Shown here in pieces: positions 53,100 to 64,000 of a stretch of DNA of 64,000 nucleotides. Numbering within the stretch: the first letter of the stretch is position 1; each line of letters begins with the position of its first letter. The translations under genes were made by a program, and so were the position numbers. The notes under the pieces are model-generated. The model made no database searches. It was given only the letters and a program-made list of their open reading frames with translations, and was not told where the DNA came from. Origin of the DNA: Limimonas halophila (GTDB taxonomy: Bacteria; Pseudomonadota; Alphaproteobacteria; Kiloniellales; Rhodovibrionaceae); contig NZ_FNCE01000005.1 in assembly GCF_900100655.1 (NCBI RefSeq), positions 1 through 64,000 on the forward strand. Reading direction: 5' to 3'.

Positions 53100-56000
53100 G
53101 TGCCGGTCATCCGCAGCCTCACGCTCATCTCCACGCCCGCCGGGAGCACGCAGGCCGCCGGCGGCGAGAACCCCAGCGTCAGCGGCGACGGCCGCCGCGT
53201 CGCTTTCCAGAGCGCGGACCAGGCCTTCGAGCCGGACGCCTTCGACCGAACGCGCGATGTCTTCGTGAAGACGCCCGCCACCGGCGCCGTGCAGCGCGTC
53301 AGCGAGGACCCGGCCGGGCCGGCCAACGACGCCTCGATCAACCCGGTCATCAGCGACGACGGCGGCACGGTCGCCTTCGTGGCCGAGGATCTCACGCCCA
53401 ACGACGGCGAACAGCGCGACGAGGTGTTCGCGCTCGACCTGGATGACGGCGGCGCGGTGCGCGTGCCCGGCGGCGACCTCGACCCACAGGGCGGGGATCC
53501 CGACAACCTGCGCCCGGCGATCAAGGCCGACGGCGGGCTGGTCGCCTTCGCGCGCGGCGGCACGATCACGCTCGCCGACCGCGCGGCCGGCACAGCGGAC
53601 ACGCGCCAGCCCGACCCCGTCCTGGCGGACAGCGGCATCGCGCTCACACCCGACGGACGGCTCTTCGCGGTCACGCAGGCGTTCGACGGTCCCGCGTCGA
53701 GCGACCTCGTCACCGCCACCGCCAACACCGTGCTCACCGACCGCGCCAGCGGCCTCGGCGAACGCCTCGACGGCTTCGGCGGGCTGGACGAGACGGCGAT
53801 TCTGACGCCCACGGACACGAGGGGCGCCGCCGTCTCGGCGGACGGGCGGCACGTCGCCTATGTCCGCGAGCCCGGCGAGGGCGCGGAGATCGTGCTGCAG
53901 GACCGTGCCACGGACCGGATCGAGGTCATCGCGCCCGCCGGGCGGATTGCTGGCGGCGAAACGCCCGCGCTGTCCATCGACGCCGACGGCCGCCGCGTCG
54001 CCTTTTCCAGCGCCAGCGACGACCTCGTGCCCGGCGACGCCAACGGCGTGCGCGACGTCTTCGTCTACGACCGCGTCACCGACGAGATCACGCGCGTCAG
54101 CGAAACGCCCGACGGCGCGGGCGGCGACGGGGCCTCGCGCGATCCCGAGATTTCCGCCGACGGCGAGGTCGTGGTGTTCGAAAGCCGCGCCACGAACCTG
54201 CGCCCCGGCGACGCCGACAGCGCCCTCGACGTCTACCGCGTGCGCCTGGACGAACCCGCGTTCCCGGCCGAGCGCGTCCCCGAGCCCGTGCCCGACCAGG
54301 CCAGGCTGCGCAGCGACCAGTCCCTGACGCTGGATGTGCTCGCCAACGACCGCGATCCCGACGGCGCGGGGCTGGAGATCGCGGAGGCGGCCGTGACCGA
54401 CGGCAAGGTCGATGTCGATGTGACCCCCGGCGACCGCCTGGAAATCGCTCCCGACCGGGATGCGGGCGGCCCCGCCACGATCACCTACACCGTGGAAGAC
54501 GCCGACGGCCTGACCGCCAGCAGCCGCGTGGCCGTGGATATCGAGCCCGAGGACGGCGTCAGCGTGCGCGGAGTCGCGGACACGGGCGTCGATGCCGGCA
54601 CGATCGGCGACGTGGCCGTGGGCGAGGACGGCGAGGTGATCGCGTTTTCCGCCACCGCCTCGGACCTCGTTCCCGAGGACGCCAACAATGCCCGCGACGC
54701 CTTCGTGCTCGACACCGCCGACGGCTCGGTTCAGCGGGTGAGCGAAACCGACGACGGCGCCGCGCCGGAGACCGGCATCGGCGCGTTCGACCTCAGCCCC
54801 GACGGCGAGGCGCTCGCCTTCACCTCGACGGCCGGCAACCTCGTCGAGGGCGACACGAACGGCCTCGCGGACGTCTTCCTCAAGGATCTGGGCACGGGCG
54901 ACCTGGAGCGGGCCAGCGTCGGGCCGGATGGCGCGCAGGCCGGCGCGCCCGCGCGCGCCCCGGCGGTGGCGGACGGCGGCGCGGCCGTGGCCTTCGTCAG
55001 CGCGGCCGACAATCTCGTGCCCGGCGACGCCAACGGCGAGGCCGACATCTTCGTCCGCGACACGGGCGACGGCACGCTCACCCGCATCAGCGAGGGCATC
55101 GGCGATCCGCTCGCGCCGGATCGCGTGCTCGACATCGGCGCCGACGGGCGCTTCGTCGCCTACCTCGACGGCTCGGGACCCGAGGGGCAGGGCAGCGTGG
55201 TGCTCCACGACCGCGCGGACGGGACGAGCCAGCGGTTCGGCCCGGACGTGCCGGTGAACGGCATCCTACCGCCGAGCCTGAGCCTGTCGCCCGACGCGAG
55301 CACGATCGCGCTCAGCCGCGTCGTCAGCACCACGCTGATCGACGTCGAGACCGGCGAAACCACCGCCATCGCCGCGCGGCCGGACGGCACTGAGGCAAAC
55401 TTCAACACCGGGGGAATCTCGCTTTCCGAGGACGGCGAGCGCGCGGTCTTCACGAGCGAGGCCACGAACCTCGTCGCCGGTGACGGCAATGCGGCCGACG
55501 ACGTCTTCGTGCGCGACTTCGAGAACCCCGACATCGACGCCGTCGCCCCGCCGCCGGGACCGGACGCCCCCGACGCCGGGACCGCCGCCATTTCCGCCGA
55601 CGGCGAAACGGCCGTCTTCACGCGCTCGCCGGAGGCGGGTGGCGGCGACCGGCTGTTCGTCGCCACGCTCGCGGACAGCCGCGACGTGCCCGCGCCCGAT
55701 GCCAACGCCCTGCCGAACGCCACGGACGCGCGCCTGACCGGCGCGCCGGGGGGCACGCTGCGCGCGGATCTCGGCGAGCGCGTCACCGACCCGGACGATG
55801 ACGGCGATGCTCTCGGCTTTGCCATCGGCGAAGCGCCGGCCAACGGCACGGCCACGGTCGGCGCGGACGGCACGCTGACCTACACGCCGGGCGCGGATGC
55901 CGGCGCGGGCGACAGCTTCACCTACACCGTGACCGACCCGGCGGGCGCCAGCGACACGGCCACCGTCCGCGTCGAGCCCGTCGCCGCCGAGCGCAACCTG

Positions 56001-56831
56001 ACCATCCTCGACGGCACGCCGCAGGCGTTGACAGTCCCCTTCCGCGCCGAGGTCCGGGGCACGGCGGCGGGCGAGCGCGTGACGCTGGAAAGCGGCGCGG
56101 ACGTCACCTGGGCGGCCGGGACCGACGACGGCGTGGCGCTGCCGGGGCCGCTCGGCAGCTACGAGGTGGCGCAGACGGGAACCGCGCTCGTGCTCTCCCG
56201 GCCCGAGGACGGCACGCGCGCGACCATCTTCCTCAACGGCGAGGTGGAGATCGGCTTCGCCGACGGCGTCGCCACGGCCGGGCTGGACACGGCGAGTGCG
56301 CCCCCGACGGTCACGCTGGGCGGGGAGGCGGTCGGGGCCGCGTTCGATCCCGACGACGTGACGCTCGGCCCCGGCCAGCCGGGCCGGGTGGTGCCGGGCC
56401 CGGACGTGGTGCCGGAGAACCTGACGGTGCTCGACGGCACCGGACAGCGGCTGGAGATTGCCTACCCCGGCCGCGTCGTCGGCACGGCGGCGGCGGAGAC
56501 GCTGGAGGTCTCGGGCGACGACGGCGCCGTGGCCTTCGCGGCCAACGCGGGCGACCGCGTCGCGCTGCCGGGTGCCCTGGCGGATGCCGAGCTGGACGCC
56601 TCGGGCAACGTGCTGGAGATCGACAGCGCCGGGGCGGAAGCGGAAATCGCGCTCAACGCGGCCGTCGAGGTCGCCTTCGCCGACGGCACGGCCACGGCGC
56701 GCCTAGCCGATGGCGAGATCCGGCTCGGCGGCGAGGTCGTCCAGCCCGGCTTCGACGCCGAGGCCGCCGAGCTGGACGCGACCGACGTTTCCGCCCTCGT
56801 CACGGACGGCGGCAACGACGGGTTCGCTTGA
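53100..56831 (+). CDS. Giant PD40 propeller/cadherin-like extracellular-type protein
   Basis: The 1243-residue acidic protein has no signal peptide, so type I secretion is likely. Residues about 20-370 are TolB-like (PD40) propeller repeats ([55 protein letters not shown]). A cadherin/Big-like domain (about 395-475, [12 protein letters not shown]) and a second propeller (480-880) follow. Next come a second cadherin-like domain ([15 protein letters not shown]), then two repeats of about 120 residues starting [12 protein letters not shown] and [17 protein letters not shown] precedes the GTG at 53100; a GTG at 53076 is possible. No T1SS genes are nearby. Confidence 0.8.
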   Translation: MPVIRSLTLISTPAGSTQAAGGENPSVSGDGRRVAFQSADQAFEPDAFDRTRDVFVKTPATGAVQRVSEDPAGPANDASINPVISDDGGTVAFVAEDLTPNDGEQRDEVFALDLDDGGAVRVPGGDLDPQGGDPDNLRPAIKADGGLVAFARGGTITLADRAAGTADTRQPDPVLADSGIALTPDGRLFAVTQAFDGPASSDLVTATANTVLTDRASGLGERLDGFGGLDETAILTPTDTRGAAVSADGRHVAYVREPGEGAEIVLQDRATDRIEVIAPAGRIAGGETPALSIDADGRRVAFSSASDDLVPGDANGVRDVFVYDRVTDEITRVSETPDGAGGDGASRDPEISADGEVVVFESRATNLRPGDADSALDVYRVRLDEPAFPAERVPEPVPDQARLRSDQSLTLDVLANDRDPDGAGLEIAEAAVTDGKVDVDVTPGDRLEIAPDRDAGGPATITYTVEDADGLTASSRVAVDIEPEDGVSVRGVADTGVDAGTIGDVAVGEDGEVIAFSATASDLVPEDANNARDAFVLDTADGSVQRVSETDDGAAPETGIGAFDLSPDGEALAFTSTAGNLVEGDTNGLADVFLKDLGTGDLERASVGPDGAQAGAPARAPAVADGGAAVAFVSAADNLVPGDANGEADIFVRDTGDGTLTRISEGIGDPLAPDRVLDIGADGRFVAYLDGSGPEGQGSVVLHDRADGTSQRFGPDVPVNGILPPSLSLSPDASTIALSRVVSTTLIDVETGETTAIAARPDGTEANFNTGGISLSEDGERAVFTSEATNLVAGDGNAADDVFVRDFENPDIDAVAPPPGPDAPDAGTAAISADGETAVFTRSPEAGGGDRLFVATLADSRDVPAPDANALPNATDARLTGAPGGTLRADLGERVTDPDDDGDALGFAIGEAPANGTATVGADGTLTYTPGADAGAGDSFTYTVTDPAGASDTATVRVEPVAAERNLTILDGTPQALTVPFRAEVRGTAAGERVTLESGADVTWAAGTDDGVALPGPLGSYEVAQTGTALVLSRPEDGTRATIFLNGEVEIGFADGVATAGLDTASAPPTVTLGGEAVGAAFDPDDVTLGPGQPGRVVPGPDVVPENLTVLDGTGQRLEIAYPGRVVGTAAAETLEVSGDDGAVAFAANAGDRVALPGALADAELDASGNVLEIDSAGAEAEIALNAAVEVAFADGTATARLADGEIRLGGEVVQPGFDAEAAELDATDVSALVTDGGNDGFA

Positions 56832-56846
56832 CCGCCGTCCGGGCGA

Positions 56847-57107
56847 TCAGTGCAGCCGCCCCTCCCAGACGACGTTGCGGTAGCCGCCCGCCGCTCCGTC
56901 CGGCGCGGTGCACACGCGCACGGAATGCAGCGCGCCGTCGATGTTGTGGCGCCAGAAGTCGAGGAAGTGCGTCAGCACGGGCAGCTTGGGAATCAGGTCG
57001 TAGTCCTGCCAGACGAAGGTCTGGAGCAGGTCCGGATGGTCGGGCAGGTGGTAGACGATCTCCGCCGTCGTCAGGCGGTAACCGCCGATCGTGCAACGCG
57101 GGGTCAT
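56847..57107 (-). CDS. usg: Usg family protein
   Basis: The 86-residue protein matches the alphaproteobacterial Usg family: [44 protein letters not shown] and LHSVRVCTA (shown in short as the conserved core). Its name comes from a gene upstream of a sec-like gene; the function is not known. The ATG at 57107 is chosen because AGGAGG lies 11 bases upstream; an ATG at 57116 is too close to it. It is convergent with the giant protein gene. Confidence 0.85.
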   Translation of the reverse strand: MTPRCTIGGYRLTTAEIVYHLPDHPDLLQTFVWQDYDLIPKLPVLTHFLDFWRHNIDGALHSVRVCTAPDGAAGGYRNVVWEGRLH

Positions 57108-57444
57108 GGCGTCCATCACCTCCTGGACGGTTCGGGCCGGCGTGCCCGTTCGCACAACGAGCTGGCCCGTTCACCCCTCCAGCGTTGCACGCTTGTTCGC
57201 GCCCGGCAAGAAAATCCGGCCATATCAGAGGCTTGGCAGCCGCGCCGCGCGGGTGCTGCCAAAACGCCGCGGCGTTCGCGCGGCGTATCCCGGCCGGAGG
57301 GGTGCGCGCCCCCGACGGGCAATTCCGCCCGCCGCGCGCCCGTGGCACCGTCGCGTTCGCAAAAACCCGTTCGGCCCGTGGCGGCGCGCCGGGAAGAGGG
57401 TTGAACCGGCGCGCGCGCCTCCCCATTTCCTGGGCGCCGCGGCG

Positions 57445-57471
57445 TTGGCGCTCTCGGCGAGAGAGTGCTAA
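57445..57471 (+). promoter_or_regulatory. CIRCE operator (HrcA site) upstream of groESL
   Basis: TTGGCGCTC-N9-GAGTGCTAA matches the CIRCE consensus TTAGCACTC-N9-GAGTGCTAA with the right arm perfect and two changes in the left. It lies 158 bp before groES, so the operon is very likely repressed by HrcA at normal temperature. A possible promoter, TTGGCG with CTAAAA 17 bp later, overlaps it. The rest of the 521-bp gap 57108-57628 has no gene I can support. Confidence 0.92.
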
Positions 57472-57628
57472 AACGCGGCGCGGCCGCCCGCCGGGCGCGG
57501 GCGGTGCACGGCACGCCGTGCGGCCCGCGCCGCAGCCCGGCGGTGGAACATCGGGCACGCGAGCCGAAACAGGACGACCTCGGGAAGCAGACCCAAACGA
57601 CCCGCATCCAACGAGGTGGAGGATCGCC

Positions 57629-57943
57629 ATGACATTCCGTCCGTTGCACGACCGCATCCTGGTCGAGCGCGTTGAGCAGGAGGAGCAGACCTCGGGCGGC
57701 ATCATCATCCCCGACACAGCCAAGGAAAAGCCGATGGAGGCCGAGGTCGTCGCGGTGGGCGCCGGCGCGAAGGACGAGAACGGCAACCGGCTGTCCGTCG
57801 ACGTCGAGGTCGGCCAGCGCGTGCTGATCGGCAAGTACGCGGGCACCGACGTCAAGCTCGACGGCAAGGACTACACCATCCTGCGAGAGAACGACGTCCT
57901 GGGCATCCTCACCAAGGGCGAGGGCGCCCAGAAGGCCGCGTAA
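57629..57943 (+). CDS. groES: Co-chaperonin GroES
   Basis: The 104-residue lid of the GroEL chamber begins [33 protein letters not shown] and has the beta-barrel motifs VVAVGAGA and [30 protein letters not shown] near the end. GGAGG precedes the ATG. It leads groEL by 190 bp, a wider gap than usual. Confidence 0.97.
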   Translation: MTFRPLHDRILVERVEQEEQTSGGIIIPDTAKEKPMEAEVVAVGAGAKDENGNRLSVDVEVGQRVLIGKYAGTDVKLDGKDYTILRENDVLGILTKGEGAQKAA

Positions 57944-58070
57944 CGCCCGGTCGGGGCCGCCGCGCCGTCCGGCGCGCGGCCCCCGCCGCCGATGGCGGCG
58001 AACGGGCGTCCCGGTCTTTCGACGGTCCGAGGCCTTCGGACCGTCACCCGAGCGATAAAACAAAAGGTGA

Positions 58071-59759
<1,689 letters not shown>

Positions 59760-59927
59760 CCCGAAGCTCGCCAGCGCGGGTCGGTCGGGCGGCGGGCACC
59801 CGGCACGTTCGCCGCCTGCGTGGGCGCGGGTTGCCGCTCAACACCCCGGTGCCCTACGGTCAATTCACACGCTTCGACACGCTGTCGGGCGTGCCTGTGC
59901 GGGACAGGGCGGGGAGAGGCTGCGCGC

Positions 59928-61064
59928 ATGGGCGGCGAACCGATCGATGTGCCGCTGGATGTGGAAACGCCGGGAACCAGCCGCACGGTTCGCATGGTGC
60001 GGTACGGCGATCCGGACGCACGCCCCAAGGCCTACATCCAGGCCGGGGTGCACGCCGACGAAACCCCGGGCTATCTGGTCGCCCGGCATCTGCTGGCGGA
60101 ACTCGACGCCGCGCAGGAGGCCGGCCGGATCGCCGGGCAGGTCGTCGTGGTGCCGTGCGCCAATCCGCTCGGCCTGGCGCAGCGTGTGACCGGCGCCTCG
60201 CCGGCGCGGCAGGACCTTGCCAGCGGCCAGAACTTCAACCGCGGCTGGCCCGACCTTGCCGCCGCCGCGGCCGGCGCGGGCGACCGGCTCGGCGACGACG
60301 CGCGGGCCAACCTCGCGGAACTGCGTTCGGCCATGCGCGCGGCGCTCGACGCCCAACAGCCCGAACGCGAAATCGACGCCCTGCACCGCGTGCTCGCCCG
60401 CGAAGCCTGCGACGCCGATCTCGCGCTCGATCTGCACTGCGACGACGCGGGGCTGCTGCACCTCTTCATCCTGCCGGAGCTCTGGCCGGCGGCCGCCGAC
60501 CTGGCCGGCGAGCTCGACTGCGCCGCGGTGCTGACGGCCGGGGTGACGGGCGGAAGCACCTTCTCCGAGACGCTGTCGGCAGCCTGGACCCGGCTGGGCG
60601 CGGCGCATCCGGACCTGCCGATCCCGCAGGGGTGCGTGGCCGCCACGGTGGAGCTGCGCGGCTTCGCCGACGTGGACGACGGGCTGGCCAAGCGCGACGC
60701 ACGGGCGCTGGTGCGGGCCCTTCAGCGCCGCGGCCATCTGGCGGGCGACCCGGGCCCCGCGCCGCAACCACGTTGCGAGCCGACCGGCTTGGACGCCTGC
60801 GACATCCTGCGCGCGCCGGCCACGGGCGCCGTGATCTACCGCGCCGAACTCGGGCAGCAGGTTCGCGGCGGCGATCCCATTGCCGAACTGGTCCCGCTCG
60901 ACGCCGGCCCCACCGCGCGGCAGCGAGCGGTTGTCCACGCCCGCACCGACGGCATCGTTCTGACCCGGCGGCTGCACCGCCAGGCTGCGCGCGGCGACGC
61001 GATCGCCAAGATCGCCGGTCGCACGCCGCTGGCGCATCGTCAGGGCTATCTGCTGGAAGACTGA
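59928..61064 (+). CDS. Succinylglutamate desuccinylase/aspartoacylase-family protein
   Basis: The 378-residue protein is an M14-like zinc deacylase: YIQAGVHADETPGYLVARHL provides the first His and Glu ligands, GQNFNRGWPDLA a substrate Arg loop, and DLALDLHCDDAGLLHLF the third ligand. A C-terminal beta domain follows (ILRAPATGAVIYRAELGQQV), like biotinyl/lipoyl-type AspA_AstE extensions. GGGGAGAGG precedes the ATG at 59928. It lies 158 bp before a peptide-type ABC binding protein, so it may deacylate an imported acyl-amino compound. Confidence 0.87.
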   Translation: MGGEPIDVPLDVETPGTSRTVRMVRYGDPDARPKAYIQAGVHADETPGYLVARHLLAELDAAQEAGRIAGQVVVVPCANPLGLAQRVTGASPARQDLASGQNFNRGWPDLAAAAAGAGDRLGDDARANLAELRSAMRAALDAQQPEREIDALHRVLAREACDADLALDLHCDDAGLLHLFILPELWPAAADLAGELDCAAVLTAGVTGGSTFSETLSAAWTRLGAAHPDLPIPQGCVAATVELRGFADVDDGLAKRDARALVRALQRRGHLAGDPGPAPQPRCEPTGLDACDILRAPATGAVIYRAELGQQVRGGDPIAELVPLDAGPTARQRAVVHARTDGIVLTRRLHRQAARGDAIAKIAGRTPLAHRQGYLLED

Positions 61065-61222
61065 CCGCATGCCGCACGTGCGGCCCGTGCCTTGCTCCAC
61101 ACCCCTCCCGGAGTCCACCATCGGCGGGTTAACGGCATCCGGCAACGTCGTGTGCCGGTTTGCGTGCGACACAAAAACGCCGACCCCGCCAGGATGGTGG
61201 GCGGATGCAAGGGAGGACGCGC

Positions 61223-62818
61223 ATGACGGATCATCCACGCCAATCGGATATGCCGGTGAACCGGCGCCGCTTCATGCAGGGCGCCGCCGCGCTCGGCGCC
61301 GGTGTCGTGGCGAACGGCATGCCGCTGTCGCGGGCGGTCTGGGCGGCCGAGGGGAAGGTGCTGGTCGCACGCGCCTATTCGGACATCAACAAGCTCGACC
61401 CCGGCTTCTATCAGAACGCCTACAACGTCGATGTGATGAACTGCATCTACTCGAAGCTGATCGAGTACAAGCCGGGCGACGCGTGGGACTGGCAGCTCCA
61501 GGCGGCGGAGTCCATCGAGCAGGTGGACGACACCCACATCCGCTTCAAGCTGCGCGAAGGTATCATGTTCACCGGCGGCTACGGCGAGATGACCGCCGAG
61601 GACGTGAAGTTCTCCTTCGAACGCATCATCGAGCATGACAGCCCCGTGAAGGACGACTGGGGCCCGCTCGACCGCGTGGACGTGGAAGACAAGTACACCG
61701 GCGTCATCGTGCTCTCCAAGCCGTTCGTGCCGCTGTGGAACATCACCCTGCCCTACGGCTGCGGCCACATCGTCTCGAAAAAGGCGGTGATGGAGGCGAC
61801 GGAGAACGGCGGCGACTTCGGCATGGAGCCGCCGTGTTTCTCGGGGCCCTACGTGCTCGATGAATGGAAGCCCGGCCAGCACGTCAAGCTGACGCGCAAT
61901 CCGGAATGGACCGGCCCGAAGCCCGGCTTCGACGAAATCCGCATCCTGCCGATCGACGACACCAAGTCGGCCGAAACCGCCTATCAGGCCGGCGACCTCG
62001 ACTTTACCCACGTCACGCTGGCCTCGCTGAAGCAGTTGAAGGAAGACCCGCCGGCGAACACGACGATCGAGGAAAACCCGTCCCTGTATTACGTGTACCT
62101 GGGAATGAACCAGGAGCACCCGAAGTTGCAGGACATCAACGTCCGGCGGGCCGTGCAGTGGGCGATCAACGTGCCGGAGGTCCTGAACGCCGCGTACTTC
62201 GGTCAGGCCGAGGTCGCCACCGGCTTCGTCGCCCCCGGTCTGACCGGCCACCGCGACGCGGCGCTGATCCCGCCGGAAGGCGATCCCGACAAGGCGCGCG
62301 AATACCTGAAGAAGGCCGGCGCCGAGGGGATCACGCTGCAGATCGACGCGCTCAATCAGACGAAGTTCAAGACGATGGCGGAGGTCATCCACGCCCAGCT
62401 CGCCCGCGTCGGCATCAACCTGGAGATCGATGTCCAGGACGCCGGGTCGTTCTGGACCATCGGCATGGAGAGCGAGGGCGATCGCTGGAAGAAGATGCAA
62501 CTGATCCTGCAGCGCTTCTCCATGGTCCCGGACCCCTATTACGCCACGACCTTCTTCACCTGCGAGCAGGTCGGCAAATGGAATTGGGAGCGGTTCTGCA
62601 ACAAGCGCTTCGATGAGCTGAACGCGAAGGCCGTGACCGTCCAGGACCCCGAGGAGCGGGCCAAGATGTACCACGAGATGCAGGACCTGCTGGAGAAGTC
62701 GGGCTGTTACCGCTTCCTGACCCACGAGGGCTCGCCGGCGATGTATCGCACGACGGTGACGGACCCCGCGACGCGCCCCGACGGGCGACCGCTCTACCGG
62801 GACTTCAAGCCGGTCTGA
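61223..62818 (+). CDS. Peptide-type ABC substrate-binding protein (Tat exported)
   Basis: The 531-residue protein is an SBP_bac_5 (DppA/OppA-like) binding protein. It has a Tat signal with twin arginine, NRRRFMQGAAALGAGVV, near residues 13-30. The mature part starts ARAYSDINKLDPGFYQNAYN and carries FKLREGIMFTGGYGEMTAEDVKFSFERII. GGGAGG precedes the ATG at 61223. No permease genes follow; the next gene is on the opposite strand. The ligand is unknown, and a pairing with the upstream deacylase is inference. Confidence 0.92.
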   Translation: MTDHPRQSDMPVNRRRFMQGAAALGAGVVANGMPLSRAVWAAEGKVLVARAYSDINKLDPGFYQNAYNVDVMNCIYSKLIEYKPGDAWDWQLQAAESIEQVDDTHIRFKLREGIMFTGGYGEMTAEDVKFSFERIIEHDSPVKDDWGPLDRVDVEDKYTGVIVLSKPFVPLWNITLPYGCGHIVSKKAVMEATENGGDFGMEPPCFSGPYVLDEWKPGQHVKLTRNPEWTGPKPGFDEIRILPIDDTKSAETAYQAGDLDFTHVTLASLKQLKEDPPANTTIEENPSLYYVYLGMNQEHPKLQDINVRRAVQWAINVPEVLNAAYFGQAEVATGFVAPGLTGHRDAALIPPEGDPDKAREYLKKAGAEGITLQIDALNQTKFKTMAEVIHAQLARVGINLEIDVQDAGSFWTIGMESEGDRWKKMQLILQRFSMVPDPYYATTFFTCEQVGKWNWERFCNKRFDELNAKAVTVQDPEERAKMYHEMQDLLEKSGCYRFLTHEGSPAMYRTTVTDPATRPDGRPLYRDFKPV

Positions 62819-62837
62819 CGACCGGCGGCCCCCCGGG

Positions 62838-64000
62838 TTATTCAGCCGCCGCCACGCGCGGCGGCTTCGGGCCGCCCGTCGCCCAGTCCAGCAGCTCGAC
62901 GGTGTGGACGATGGGCGCGTCCAGGGCCGGGTCCAGGTGCGTCTGGCAGCCGACGTTGCCGGTGGCGACCACGTCCGGGGTGGTGCGGGTGATGTTGCCC
63001 GCCTTGCGGTCGCGAAGCTGGTTCGCCAGTTCCGGCTGGAGCAGCGAGTAGGTCCCGGCCGAGCCGCAGCACAGGTGGCCTTCCGGTACGTCCGTCACGG
63101 TATAGCCGGCAGCGCGCAGCAACTGCTTGGGCGTGCGCGTGATTCCCTGGCCGTGCTGGAGCGAGCAGGCGGCGTGGTAGGCCACGCGCAGCCCCGGCGC
63201 GGTGTCCACCTGAAGGTCCAGCTCCGCCAGCACTTCCGTGACGTCGCGGGCGAGGGCGCTGACGCGCTCGGCCCGGTGCTTCCAGGCCTCGTCGTGGCGG
63301 AAGAGGTAGCCGTAGTCCTTGATCGTCGGCCCGCAGCCGGAGGTGTTGGACACGACGGCGTCCAGCCCCTCGCCGTCCAATTCGCGCTCCCAGGCCGCGA
63401 TCGTGCGCCGCGCGTGGCCCTTCGCCGCCTCGTCGCGGCCCAGGTGCTGGACGATGGCGCCGCAGCACCCAGCGTCCTTCGGCACCACCACCTCGACGCC
63501 GTGGCGCGTCAGCAGGCGGATCGTCGCCGCGTGGATGTCGGGGGAGACGACCGGTTGCGCGCACCCGCTCAGCAGCGCCACGCGCATGCGCCGCTCGCCC
63601 TCGGCCGGGTAGACGCCCGGCCGCTCGGCCCACGACGGCGCGGGCAAGCTGGCGGGCGCGGTTGCGGCCAGGTTGCGCAGCCGCCCCGGCAGCCAGCGCG
63701 CCACCGGCCGCGCCGCCTGGGCCCCCAGCAGCGCCGCGCGGAAGCGCCGGCGGTAGGGGATCAGCTCTTCCAGCAGGCGGCGCAGCAGGCGGTCGGGCAG
63801 GGGGCGCGTGTAGGTCCGCTCGATGTGGTGGCGGCCGTGTTCCAGCAGGTGGGCGTAGTTCACCGTCGCCGGGCAGGTCGTCATGCAGGACATACAGGTG
63901 AGGCAGCGGTCCAGGTGGAGCACCGTCCTGTCGTCCGGGGTGCCGCCGTCCTCCAGCATGTTCTTGATCAGGTAGATGCGCCCGCGCGGGCTGTCGTTTT
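62838..64000 (-). CDS. glcF: Glycolate oxidase iron-sulfur subunit GlcF (5' end outside window)
   Basis: GlcF is the [4Fe-4S] subunit of the membrane-linked glycolate oxidase GlcDEF. Visible from the edge are SPRGRIYLIKNMLEDG and HLDRCLTCMSCMTTCPATVNYA (second ferredoxin motif). Two CCG domains follow (SGCAQPVVSPDIHAATI with KDAGCCGAIVQHLG, and AYHAACSLQHGQG with GHLCCGSAGTYSLLQP). The first ferredoxin motif and the start lie beyond 64000, so the gene is cut by the window, not broken. GlcD and GlcE are expected next. Confidence 0.93.
   Translation of the reverse strand, partial: NDSPRGRIYLIKNMLEDGGTPDDRTVLHLDRCLTCMSCMTTCPATVNYAHLLEHGRHHIERTYTRPLPDRLLRRLLEELIPYRRRFRAALLGAQAARPVARWLPGRLRNLAATAPASLPAPSWAERPGVYPAEGERRMRVALLSGCAQPVVSPDIHAATIRLLTRHGVEVVVPKDAGCCGAIVQHLGRDEAAKGHARRTIAAWERELDGEGLDAVVSNTSGCGPTIKDYGYLFRHDEAWKHRAERVSALARDVTEVLAELDLQVDTAPGLRVAYHAACSLQHGQGITRTPKQLLRAAGYTVTDVPEGHLCCGSAGTYSLLQPELANQLRDRKAGNITRTTPDVVATGNVGCQTHLDPALDAPIVHTVELLDWATGGPKPPRVAAAE

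Noticed and set aside
62838-64000. Broken glcF
   Set aside because: The reading frame continues to the last base of the window, so the missing start is an edge effect.

Overview
This window is high-GC chromosomal DNA from an alphaproteobacterium, most likely a Rhodospirillales-type organism. Three things support this: the ribosomal block ffh-rpsP-rimM-trmD-rplS-leuC, the block mutM/ubiE-coaBC-dut, and the alphaproteobacterial markers usg and COX15-type heme A synthase. A betaine-type binding protein and two large MscS channels would suit an osmotically stressed or halophilic life, but that is inference. There is no rRNA, tRNA, complete insertion sequence, prophage or CRISPR array that I can see.

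Layout: 0.4-12 kb holds leuD, an aldo/keto reductase, a BI-1 membrane protein, an orphan PAS histidine kinase, queC-queE, an MscS channel, a cobalamin-binding-protein homologue, speD, and an MbcA/ParS-type antitoxin followed by a broken RES toxin. This block separates leuC from leuD. 12-18 kb is leuC-rplS-trmD-rimM-rpsP-ffh, with a 96-bp tandem repeat in the rimM/rpsP gap. 18-26 kb has a second MscS channel, a lipoprotein, a LOG-like protein with a PP2C phosphatase, cobT, a lone motA, cbiB and a CDF transporter. 26-30 kb is a catabolic-looking operon (HIBADH-family dehydrogenase, aldehyde dehydrogenase, betaine-type binding protein) behind a GntR-like operator. 30-33 kb has a SHOCT protein, tenA and an AT-richer cassette (Xre regulator, DUF6338 membrane protein, tiny Tyr/Pro-rich protein). 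33-40 kb has moeB-like, cysK, an NTF2-fold protein, an Rrf2 regulator, dut, coaBC, ubiE and mutM. 40-50 kb has a DmdA/GcvT-like protein, map, a peroxide and reactive-sulfur operon (1-Cys peroxiredoxin, persulfide dioxygenase, SulP, DUF4396) divergent from oxyR, then radC and purB. 50-64 kb has a GFA protein, a flavodoxin-fold protein, ctaA, a giant secreted-looking PD40/cadherin-like protein, usg, groESL behind a CIRCE element, a deacylase-peptide-binding-protein pair and a truncated glcF.

The most unusual feature is a set of related extragenic repeats. They carry a 17-nt palindrome, a conserved core ending near CGCCGGTGTCG, and often a terminal AAACAC/GTGTTT hairpin. They sit at gene ends (leuD, leuC, rpsP, cysK, purB), where several genes have their stop codon inside or touching a repeat, and upstream of mutM. 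The other main points of interest are the internally deleted RES toxin, the Xre-DUF6338-small protein cassette, an OxyR without its resolving cysteine, and a MutM with a degenerate zinc finger.
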